Below, one piece after another: positions 13,138 to 19,384 of a stretch of 21,060 nucleotides of DNA. The stretch lies in IMG/VR virus record IMGVR_UViG_3300017745_000075, positions 1-21,060 of that record; one strand, given 5' to 3'. A program made the translations under genes and the position numbers. Within the stretch, counting starts at the first letter, position 1; each line of letters opens with the position of its first letter. The stretch is from a virus. The notes under the pieces were generated by a model. The model was not told the origin of the DNA and made no database searches. It saw nothing but the letters and a program-made list of their open reading frames with translations.

Positions 13138-14084
13138 GTTTATTTAAAGAAAGAGTACATTACAAACCATTTGATTACGAATGGGCTTTTGAATCTTACG
13201 ACATGCAACAAAAAATGCACTGGCTACCTAGTGAAGTACCTTTACATGAAGATGTAAGAGACTGGAATGAAAGATTAAGTGCAGAAGAAAAAAATCTTAT
13301 ATCACAAATTCTTAAATTCTTTACTCAAGGTGACGTAGATATAGCTCAAGCATACTTAGATAAATATATACCTAAGTTTAAATCACCTGAAGTTAGAATG
13401 ATGTTGTCTTCTTTTGCTACAAGTGAAGCTAATCACGCACATAGTTATTCATTACTTAATGATACAATCGGATTACCAGATAAAGAATACAAAGCATTTC
13501 AAGAATATAAAGAAATGGCTGATAAACATGAGTATTTATTTGCTAGTAAAGGTAAAGGATTAGAAGGATTAGCTAAAGAGATAGCTTGTTTTTCTGCATT
13601 TGGTGAAGGCTTACAGTTGTTTGCATCATTTGTTATGCTACTAAACTTTCAAAGATACGGAAGAATGAAGGGCATGTGTCAAATAGTTACATGGTCTATT
13701 AGAGATGAGACTCATCACGTAGATGGTATGATTAAATTGTTTCATCAATTAATAAAAGAAAATCCTAATATTTGGACAGAAAAATTTAAAGCAAGTATCT
13801 ATCAAACAGCTAGAGATATGGTTGCATTAGAAGATAGATTCATTGATTTAGCATTTAGTATGGGCGGTATTAGAGGATTGAAAGCAGAAGAAGTTAAACA
13901 ATATATTAGATATATTGCTGACAGAAGACTGTTACAACTATCATTAAAACCTAATTTTGGTGTTAAACAAAACCCTTTAGGTTGGTTAGATTGGGTGTTA
14001 AATGGTGTAGAACATGCTAATTTCTTTGAAAATAGAGCTACAGAATATAACAAAGGTACAGTAACAGGGAGCTTGTGGGAGTAA
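13134..14084 (+). CDS. nrdB: Class I ribonucleotide reductase, small (radical) subunit
   Basis: A 316-residue ferritin-like small (beta, NrdB/NrdF-like) subunit that makes the radical used by the large subunit. Metal ligands are complete: D67 (FFTQGD), E98 and H101 (SEANH), E158 (FGEG), and E192 and H195 (RDETHH). Y105, four residues after H101, is the equivalent of radical Y122 in E. coli R2, so a tyrosyl-radical enzyme is predicted. I start at 13134 (ATGA overlap, GAGGAG at 13114-13119), not the upstream ATG at 13083. The shorter product begins MSLFKERVHYKPF like related proteins, and the longer one would lie inside the previous gene. It ends next to a candidate promoter. Confidence 0.95.
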   Translation: MSLFKERVHYKPFDYEWAFESYDMQQKMHWLPSEVPLHEDVRDWNERLSAEEKNLISQILKFFTQGDVDIAQAYLDKYIPKFKSPEVRMMLSSFATSEANHAHSYSLLNDTIGLPDKEYKAFQEYKEMADKHEYLFASKGKGLEGLAKEIACFSAFGEGLQLFASFVMLLNFQRYGRMKGMCQIVTWSIRDETHHVDGMIKLFHQLIKENPNIWTEKFKASIYQTARDMVALEDRFIDLAFSMGGIRGLKAEEVKQYIRYIADRRLLQLSLKPNFGVKQNPLGWLDWVLNGVEHANFFENRATEYNKGTVTGSLWE

Positions 14085-14101
14085 AGTTCCCTTTTTAGAC
14101 G
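14083..14101 (+). promoter_or_regulatory. Candidate phage RNA polymerase promoter P3 (weaker match)
   Basis: AAAGTTCCCTTTTTAGACG keeps AAAGTnCCC and TAGAC at the same spacing as the other copies but has T-rich centre bases. It lies at the boundary between nucleotide metabolism and the structural genes, where T7 also has a promoter. GGGAG (14078-14082) with TTCCC (14087-14091) and the T-run could instead form a weak terminator, so the call is uncertain. Confidence 0.45.
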
Positions 14102-14107
14102 AATACA

Positions 14108-14281
14108 ATGGACGATTTAACATTACCAAATAACGTAGATGATTTAGTTAAACTACTTAATGAAGTTTATCCTGAAAAATCTCCTGATTTAAAAGATGAT
14201 ACTAAAACTATTTATTTTAAAGCAGGTCAGCGTGACGTTGTAAATTTTATCAATACTTTAAAAGAGAGGACAGAGAAATAA
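14108..14281 (+). CDS. Small acidic hypothetical protein, 57 aa
   Basis: ATG at 14108 opens 57 codons to TAA at 14279-14281, starting six bases after the P3 motif and ending two bases before the next ATG. The product is acidic in its N-terminal half (MDDLTLPNNVDDLVKLLNEVY) and ends in a helix (RDVVNFINTLKERTEK). It has no membrane segment. The family is not recognised. It is the first gene of the structural block; T7 has small genes (6.5-7.3) in this interval, but sequence homology is not claimed. Confidence 0.62.
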   Translation: MDDLTLPNNVDDLVKLLNEVYPEKSPDLKDDTKTIYFKAGQRDVVNFINTLKERTEK

Positions 14282-14283
14282 TT

Positions 14284-14502
14284 ATGTGTTTATCAAAACC
14301 TAAAGTTCCTGAAGTAAAACCTGCTCCACCACCAGTTAATATGTCACCTATTGGTGATGACTTAGCTCCAACATTGGTTACAGCAGACGAGCAAGATGGA
14401 AAACTTAAAAAGAAAGCTAAGAAAAAGTCAGGTACATCTGCATTACAAACTTCTAGTGGAGTTAATACAGCGACATCTAGTAATACTTTAAATATAGCTT
14501 AA
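14284..14502 (+). CDS. Small Pro/Lys-rich protein upstream of portal, possibly gp7.3-like
   Basis: A 72-residue low-complexity protein: MCLSKPKVPEVKPAPPP at the N-terminus, an acidic middle, a lysine cluster (KLKKKAKKKSG) and a Ser/Thr/Asn-rich C-terminus. T7-like phages carry a small disordered virion-assembly protein (gp7.3) directly before the portal gene, and MCxxxPKxPxxxPxPxP openings are common in that slot in podoviruses. The link to gp7.3 rests on position and composition only. GAGG about 14 bases upstream may serve as ribosome site. Confidence 0.6.
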   Translation: MCLSKPKVPEVKPAPPPVNMSPIGDDLAPTLVTADEQDGKLKKKAKKKSGTSALQTSSGVNTATSSNTLNIA

Positions 14503-14505
14503 TAA

Positions 14506-16071
14506 ATGGAATACATGGATAACAATTTTACAAAAGATACAGCAAAACAGCGTTATTCAAAATTAAAACAAGACAGAGAACATTTCTTAGATAGAGCAGA
14601 AGAATGTTCTGAAGTCACTATTCCCTCTCTAATACAACCAGATGGTTTTACAGCATCTTCTGATTTGTATAACCCCTTCCAATCTGTAGGAGCTAGGGGT
14701 GTAAACAATTTAGCTTCTAAACTTTTATTACTATTACTTCCACCAAACTCTCCCTTTTTTAGATTATCAATAGCAGGAAAAGCTAAACAAGAATTAGATG
14801 AAAACAAAGAAATAAAATCTGATGTAGAAAAATCTTTAGCTGTTATAGAAAAAGAAGTATCAAATAAAATTGAACAACTTGCTTTAAGAGTATCTGTATT
14901 TGAAGCATTAAAACATTTGATAGTGTCTGGTAATGTACTAACTTATTTACCTAAAAAAGGAAGCATGAGAGTATTTCCTTTACATCAATATGTTTGTCAA
15001 AGAGATAGTTCAGGTAATGTTTGTGAAATAATTATACAAGAAAAATTAAGTATATTAGCTTTAGGTAAAGAAATAGCGGCACAAGTTATAGCTGACCCTG
15101 AATATAAAAAAGATGAAGAGATAGAATTATATACTCACATATATAAATTAGACGATAAGAAATTTTATGTTTGTCAAGAAGTTAATGGTATTAAAATGCC
15201 TGAATCTGTTGGAACATTTAATAAAGAACGTATGCCTTACCAAGCTCTAAGAATGGTTAGAGTTGATAATGAAGACTATGGTAGAGGATATGTAGAAGAA
15301 TTTTTAGGAGATTTAAAATCATTAGAAGGATTGTCTCAAGCATTAGTAGAATCTGCGGCGGCTTCAAGTAAAGTAGTATTTATGGTAAGACCAAATGCAG
15401 TGACTAGAAAAAAAGATTTATCATTAAGTAGAAATGGTGACATCATTACAGGAAGCAGAGATGATGTGTCTGTACTACAAGCAGAAAAACAATATGATTT
15501 ACAAGTTGTAGAAAGAAGTATACAAAAATTAGAAGAAAGATTATCATTTGCTTTCTTATTACATACAGCAATACAAAGAAATGCTGAACGTGTGACTGCT
15601 CAAGAAATTAGATACATGGCTGAACAATTAGAAACAGCAATGGGTGGTATATATTCTTTATTATCACAAGAATTTCAATTACCATTAGTAACTATTCTTA
15701 TGAAAAGAATGGAACAAGCAAATGAAATACCATCATTACCTGAAAAATCAGTAAGACCTACAATTATTACTGGTATTGAAGCATTAGGTAGAGGAAATGA
15801 TTTACAAAAATTAAGAGAATTTGTAGCTGAGATAGGTAACTTAGCTCAAATAAATCCTGCTGTTGTGCAGTCATTAAACCCAGACGATTTAATTAAGCGT
15901 ATTGCTACTGGTTTAGGAATTGAAACTGAAGGTTTAATAAAGTCACAAGAACAAATGGCACAAGAACAGGAAGCTCAAGAAGAGCAAATGCAAAATGAGC
16001 AAATGATGCAAATGGCTGAGAAAGCTGTAGCACCTGTTGCTAATAATGCAACTAAACCACAACCACAATAG
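14506..16071 (+). CDS. Portal protein (T7 gp8-like head-tail connector)
   Basis: A 521-residue portal, the twelve-fold ring at the head vertex through which DNA enters and leaves; T7 gp8 is 536 residues. Strong family matches include TIPSLIQPDGFTASSD, VGARGVNNLASKLLL, VFEALKHLIVSGNVLTYLP, MVRVDNEDYGRGYVEEFLGDL (read in parts), RLSFAFLLHTAIQR, RVTAQEIRYMAEQLE and GIEALGRGNDLQKL. The C-terminus is a Gln/Glu/Met-rich low-complexity segment (about 475-505) followed by an Ala/Pro/Gln tail. The start at 14506 follows the previous stop by three bases without a clear ribosome site; ATG at 14515 is an alternative that loses three residues. Confidence 0.96.
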   Translation: MEYMDNNFTKDTAKQRYSKLKQDREHFLDRAEECSEVTIPSLIQPDGFTASSDLYNPFQSVGARGVNNLASKLLLLLLPPNSPFFRLSIAGKAKQELDENKEIKSDVEKSLAVIEKEVSNKIEQLALRVSVFEALKHLIVSGNVLTYLPKKGSMRVFPLHQYVCQRDSSGNVCEIIIQEKLSILALGKEIAAQVIADPEYKKDEEIELYTHIYKLDDKKFYVCQEVNGIKMPESVGTFNKERMPYQALRMVRVDNEDYGRGYVEEFLGDLKSLEGLSQALVESAAASSKVVFMVRPNAVTRKKDLSLSRNGDIITGSRDDVSVLQAEKQYDLQVVERSIQKLEERLSFAFLLHTAIQRNAERVTAQEIRYMAEQLETAMGGIYSLLSQEFQLPLVTILMKRMEQANEIPSLPEKSVRPTIITGIEALGRGNDLQKLREFVAEIGNLAQINPAVVQSLNPDDLIKRIATGLGIETEGLIKSQEQMAQEQEAQEEQMQNEQMMQMAEKAVAPVANNATKPQPQ

Positions 16072-16082
16072 AGGAATAAAAA

Positions 16083-16847
16083 ATGGTAGAAACAGTAGAA
16101 ATAAAACAACCAGAAACTACTAGCGAAAAGCCAGTAGAGGAGAAACAGTCTACACAAAGTGTTCAAGGTTTACCAGAAAAATTTAAGTCAGTTGAAGATT
16201 TGGCAAAAAGTTATTCGGAACTTGAAAAAAAACTTGGTGAACAATCTCCAAAAACAGAAGAAGTTGACCCAGTTAATCAAGCAACTTTAAAAGAAGAAGA
16301 ACCTAAAGAAGAACAAAAAGGTGAATTAGATATAGCTGAAAAAGCTGTTGAAAATGCAGGTTTAAACATGGATAGTTTAGCTGATGAGTATGCACAAAAT
16401 GGTAAACTAGATGATAAATCTTATGACGCATTAGAAAAGTCAGGTATTCCGAAAGAATATGTTGACCAATTTATTGCAGGACAAAAAGCTATTGGTGACC
16501 AACAAACTTCAACCGTTAAAAATATGGTAGGTGGTGATGAAGCCTACACAGAAATGGCTGAATGGGCGGCAAGTAATATGTCTGATGGTGAGAAAAAAGC
16601 ATATAACACAGCAGTAAACAGTAAAGATATGGACACTGTTAAATTAGCAGTTGATGGTCTTAAAGCTAAGTATGAATCAGCAAATGGTTCAGAACCTTCT
16701 TTAACACAAGGCAGAGCTACGCCTACTCCTGAACAAGGTTACGCATCTTGGGCTGAAGTTACACAAGCTATGTCTGACCCTAGATATGCTAAAGACCCTG
16801 CTTATCAAGCAATGGTTAAAAACAAAATATCTAACTCGGAGTTATAA
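16083..16847 (+). CDS. Scaffolding / capsid assembly protein (T7 gp9-like)
   Basis: A 254-residue acidic, largely helical protein. Scaffold proteins of T7-like phages occupy this slot, guide procapsid assembly and leave before DNA fills the head. The N-terminus is Glu/Gln/Pro-rich; LPEKFKSVEDLAKSYSELEK (about 30-49) is a typical scaffold opening; a middle run of E and K (60-85) is likely disordered; and GRATPTPEQGYASWAEVTQA and SDPRYAKDPAYQ near the C-terminus are familiar in podovirus scaffolds. GAGGAAT lies eight bases before the ATG. It sits between portal and capsid as in T7, though it is shorter than T7 gp9 (307 residues). Confidence 0.9.
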   Translation: MVETVEIKQPETTSEKPVEEKQSTQSVQGLPEKFKSVEDLAKSYSELEKKLGEQSPKTEEVDPVNQATLKEEEPKEEQKGELDIAEKAVENAGLNMDSLADEYAQNGKLDDKSYDALEKSGIPKEYVDQFIAGQKAIGDQQTSTVKNMVGGDEAYTEMAEWAASNMSDGEKKAYNTAVNSKDMDTVKLAVDGLKAKYESANGSEPSLTQGRATPTPEQGYASWAEVTQAMSDPRYAKDPAYQAMVKNKISNSEL

Positions 16848-16848
16848 T

Positions 16849-17088
16849 ATGATTGCTTGGTTACATGCGTTAAAGAAAAGGTATGAAGCTGATGAAGCTG
16901 AACATACTGCAACAATAGATACATTTTTACAAAACCCTGTGGGTGTTGCTGACCATGATAAATTTATGGATATATTGAAAGATAGATTTGATAAAAGAAC
17001 TCATGCAAAATGTTGTCTTAAACAAATAGATGACATTATTGAAAAATCAAAAGTACCCCTAGTAGATAAAACCAAAAAGGAGAAATAA
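16849..17088 (+). CDS. Small hypothetical protein, 79 aa, between scaffold and basic proteins
   Basis: A 79-residue mainly helical protein of mixed charge (MIAWLHALKKRYEADEAEHTA at the start, DDIIEKSK near the end) with a Cys pair (AKCCLKQ). I start at 16849, where GGAG at 16838-16841 is ideally spaced, not at 16786 inside the scaffold gene. The family is not recognised. The last codons overlap the P4 promoter motif: the residues KVPLVDK are encoded by the motif itself, so the DNA serves two purposes. Confidence 0.65.
   Translation: MIAWLHALKKRYEADEAEHTATIDTFLQNPVGVADHDKFMDILKDRFDKRTHAKCCLKQIDDIIEKSKVPLVDKTKKEK
17050..17068 (+). promoter_or_regulatory. Candidate phage RNA polymerase promoter P4
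   Basis: AAAGTACCCCTAGTAGATA is the closest copy to consensus, differing from P1 by one base. It lies inside the 3' end of the 79-codon ORF and precedes three small basic-protein genes and the capsid gene. A strong late promoter is expected here by analogy with the T7 promoters before genes 9 and 10. Confidence 0.68.
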
Positions 17089-17090
17089 AT

Positions 17091-17216
17091 ATGCCAATGG
17101 GAAAAGGAACTTATGGTTCTAAAAAAGGAAGACCAAGTAAAGCGTTAAAAGGTGGACAGAAAAGACTACCTGCCGCTTTAAAATCAAAAATAATGAGTAG
17201 TAAAAAGAAAAAATAA
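17091..17216 (+). CDS. Tiny highly basic protein 1, 41 aa
   Basis: ATG at 17091 follows AAAAAGGAGA at good spacing and opens 41 codons. The product has 12 Lys, 2 Arg and no acidic residues. It contains KKGRPSKALKGG (11-22), an AT-hook-like KGRP core, and a terminal run of four Lys. It begins one base before the next gene's ATG. A nucleic-acid-binding role is plausible from charge and the GRP core, but the family is not one I can name. It is the first gene after the P4 motif, so it should be expressed late and strongly. Confidence 0.65.
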   Translation: MPMGKGTYGSKKGRPSKALKGGQKRLPAALKSKIMSSKKKK

Positions 17217-17217
17217 T

Positions 17218-17364
17218 ATGGCAAAGAACGGACTATACGCAAACATTCATAAAAAACGTGCTAGAATTAAAGCAGGTTCAGGTGAAAAAATGCGAAAAGC
17301 AGGAGCTAAAGGTAGACCTACTGCTAAACAATTTAAGAGAGCCGCCAAAACTGCGAAAGCATAA
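17218..17364 (+). CDS. Tiny highly basic protein 2, 48 aa
   Basis: The frame runs 48 codons from ATG 17218 to TAA 17362-17364, whose last base is also the first base of the next ATG (TAATG). The product has 11 Lys, 5 Arg and one Glu. GLYANIHKKRARIKAGSGEK followed by MRKAGAKGRPTAKQF resembles a small protein seen in many marine phages near capsid genes, whose function is unknown to me. KGRP lies at 31-34. Likely late and co-translated with its neighbours. Confidence 0.7.
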   Translation: MAKNGLYANIHKKRARIKAGSGEKMRKAGAKGRPTAKQFKRAAKTAKA

Positions 17365-17582
17365 TGGTTGCTAAAAAATACCAAAGTCCTTCAGGCGGCT
17401 TAAACGCCGCAGGGAGAGCTCACTTTAAGAGCAAAGGACATAACTTAAAAGCACCTACCAAAAGTAAAACAAGTTCAAGACGTAAATCGTTTTGTGCTCG
17501 TATGGGTGGTGTAAAAGGAGCTATGTCTAAAAACGGCAAACCTACTAGAAAAGCATTAGCTTTACGTAAGTGGGATTGTTAA
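17364..17582 (+). CDS. Small basic protein 3 (DUF6321-like), 72 aa
   Basis: A 72-residue basic protein with the pattern SPSGGLNAAGRAHFKSKG, NLKAPTK, RRKSFCARMGG and NGKPTRKALALRKWDC. This recurs in small proteins of marine phages and some bacteria and fits the DUF6321-type family as I remember it. No function is established. NGKP at 57-60 matches the GRP motif region of the two preceding proteins, followed in each by a Ser/Thr and a Lys. The last stop is followed by the 143-base capsid leader. Confidence 0.75.
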   Translation: MVAKKYQSPSGGLNAAGRAHFKSKGHNLKAPTKSKTSSRRKSFCARMGGVKGAMSKNGKPTRKALALRKWDC

Positions 17583-17725
17583 TATAGTTGTGCAACGCTT
17601 ATGCGTGGCAACTGCCAACTTTAATTAGCCAAATAACTTGACCTACTGCGGTAGACAATCTTGACTAAATAACTGAATTGAAGAGGCTTTTATAAACTAA
17701 GTCATAAATCACAAAGGAGACAAAT
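17583..17725 (+). promoter_or_regulatory. Structured leader of the capsid gene
   Basis: This non-coding gap holds several short hairpins: ACGC-TTAT-GCGT (17595-17606, extendable past one mismatch), an overlapping TGGCA/TGCCA pair (17606-17617) and CTAC-TGCG-GTAG (17643-17654). AAAGGAGA precedes the capsid ATG. There is no full copy of the promoter motif, only TAGACAAT (17652-17659), an 8-mer shared with P2 (3982-3989). A stabilising or processing role for the capsid mRNA is plausible. Confidence 0.4.
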
Positions 17726-18703
17726 ATGGCAAACGCAAATCCAGTATCAGTTGGAAGAGCAAATGCAGGTGGTTCAGAAGACGCATTGTTTTTAAAAGTA
17801 TTCGCAGGTGAAGTAATTACTTCATTTGATAGAGCTTCAAAAACAGCAGGTGCAGATATGGTAAGAAGTATTGCATCTGGTAAATCAGCAACTTTCCCAG
17901 TAATGGGTAGAGTAGCGGCGGCTTACCACACAGCAGGAGCAGAAATCAACGGTTCTGACGTAAATCACAACGAAAAGGTTATTACAATTAATGACCTTTT
18001 AACATCTTCAGTATTTTTATCAAATATTGAGGAAGCAAAAAACCATTGGGACGTAAGAAGTGCTTACTCACAAGAAATAGGAAGAGCATTAGCTTTTACT
18101 AAAGACAAGCACATTTTACAAACTATTGGTCAAGCATCATTAGCATCAGCTAACGTATCTGACAGTGGATATGGAGCAGGAGCAACTATCACTAATACTG
18201 GTATCGCTTCAGCAACAGACGCTACTGCGGCTAACGCAATGATTGATGCACTATTTGGTGCGGCAAAACAATTAGATGCAAACTACGTTCCTTCAGAAGG
18301 CAGAAAATGCTTTATGAGATTGGAAGAATACTACAAATTAGCAAACGCTACAAACGCAGTGAATGTTGATTTCAGTGGTAACGGTTCAATCGCTGAAGGT
18401 AAAGTGCTTAAAATTGCAGGTATTGAATTAGTACCTGTTGCACACTTTGTAGCTTCTAATGTAAACTCAGGCGTAGACCAAGGTTCAGCTACAGCAGGTG
18501 GTTCAAACCCTCAAGCTGTAAACTTAACTAACTACGTTGCTCTAGTATCACACCCAAGTGCGGTTGGTACTGTTAAGCTAATGGACTTAGCTGTAGAGAA
18601 AGAGTATGATATAAGAAGACAAGGTACGTTAATGGTTGCTAAATATGCTATGGGTCATGGTGTATTAAGACCAGAAGCGGCTGTAGGCATTAAAGAAGCG
18701 TAA
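17726..18703 (+). CDS. Major capsid protein (T7 gp10-like)
   Basis: A 325-residue major head protein expected to adopt the HK97 fold; T7 gp10A is 345 residues. Family features include the opening ANANPVSVGRANAGGSEDALF with LKVFAGEVITSFDRA, the segment GKSATFPVMGRVAA, HNEKVITINDLLTSSVF, YSQEIGRALAFTKDKHIL and the C-terminal VEKEYDIRRQGTLMVAKYAM. Codon use is somewhat richer in G and C third positions than in neighbours (GCA, AAC, GAC), as expected for the most expressed gene. An AAAGGAGACAAAT ribosome site is near-ideal. A strong terminator follows 26 bases after the stop, as in T7. Confidence 0.97.
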   Translation: MANANPVSVGRANAGGSEDALFLKVFAGEVITSFDRASKTAGADMVRSIASGKSATFPVMGRVAAAYHTAGAEINGSDVNHNEKVITINDLLTSSVFLSNIEEAKNHWDVRSAYSQEIGRALAFTKDKHILQTIGQASLASANVSDSGYGAGATITNTGIASATDATAANAMIDALFGAAKQLDANYVPSEGRKCFMRLEEYYKLANATNAVNVDFSGNGSIAEGKVLKIAGIELVPVAHFVASNVNSGVDQGSATAGGSNPQAVNLTNYVALVSHPSAVGTVKLMDLAVEKEYDIRRQGTLMVAKYAMGHGVLRPEAAVGIKEA

Positions 18704-18728
18704 TCGTTTCTTTACTTATACTTAGATT

Positions 18729-18751
18729 AGGGGGAGTCAAATCCCCCTTTT
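18729..18751 (+). terminator. Strong intrinsic terminator after the capsid gene
   Basis: AGGGGGA (18729-18735) pairs perfectly with TCCCCCT (18742-18748) around a 6-base loop and runs into TTTT (18748-18751). It is the most GC-rich hairpin in the window. Its place after the capsid gene matches T7 T-phi, which limits transcription into the tail genes. Confidence 0.9.
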
Positions 18752-18775
18752 CTATTTTTAATTTAAAAGGATAAA

Positions 18776-19384
18776 ATGACAACACAAATTATACCAACTA
18801 CTGAGTTACAAGCAGTAAACACTATGTTGAGCACTATTGGAGAAGCTCCAGTAAACTCAATTACAGGGACAACTACTGTAGATGTATCTGTCGCTAAAAA
18901 TATCCTTGACGAAACATCTATGTCAATCCAATCTCAAGGTTGGAATTTTAACACACACACAAATTATAAATCATTATCTTTAGATAGTGATAACAAAGTT
19001 CCTTTACCTGCAAACTGTGTAAAAGCAGATGCAAACCAACAATACAGAAATTACAATTATACAATTAGAAATGGTTTTTTATATGACATGGAAAAACATA
19101 CTGATGTATTTACAAGTGCACCTAGTTCAGTTGACTTAGTCTTAGTTCAACAATTTGAACATCTTCCAGAATACGCAAGACGATATATAACAATGAAAGC
19201 ATCAAGAAGATTTGCGTCAAGATTTATAGGTGACTCACAAATTACAAAATTAATTGGTCAAGATGAGAATGAAGCATTAATGTCATTTCATCAAGCAGAT
19301 TCTCAAGAGTCAGATATTAACATTCTTAATGGTGATTCAAATACGTTTTCAATAATTAACAGAACAACTAGAAGGACTTACTAA
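18776..19384 (+). CDS. Tail tubular protein A (T7 gp11-like)
   Basis: A 202-residue gatekeeper/adaptor that forms a ring under the portal; T7 gp11 is 196 residues. Matches to the family include ELQAVNTMLSTIGEAPVNS, SIQSQGWNFN, LPANCVK, LPEYARRYITMKASRRFASRF, then INILNGD near the C-terminus. AAAAGG lies about six bases before the ATG. Its stop overlaps the start of the next gene (TAATG), so both tail-tube proteins should be made together, at a lower level than capsid because of the terminator upstream. Confidence 0.94.
   Translation: MTTQIIPTTELQAVNTMLSTIGEAPVNSITGTTTVDVSVAKNILDETSMSIQSQGWNFNTHTNYKSLSLDSDNKVPLPANCVKADANQQYRNYNYTIRNGFLYDMEKHTDVFTSAPSSVDLVLVQQFEHLPEYARRYITMKASRRFASRFIGDSQITKLIGQDENEALMSFHQADSQESDINILNGDSNTFSIINRTTRRTY

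Noticed and set aside
15930-16010. CAAGAA/CAAATG-rich tract at the end of the portal gene as a DNA repeat element
   Set aside because: It encodes the Gln/Glu/Met-rich low-complexity tail usual in T7-like portals; no separate DNA element is needed to explain it.
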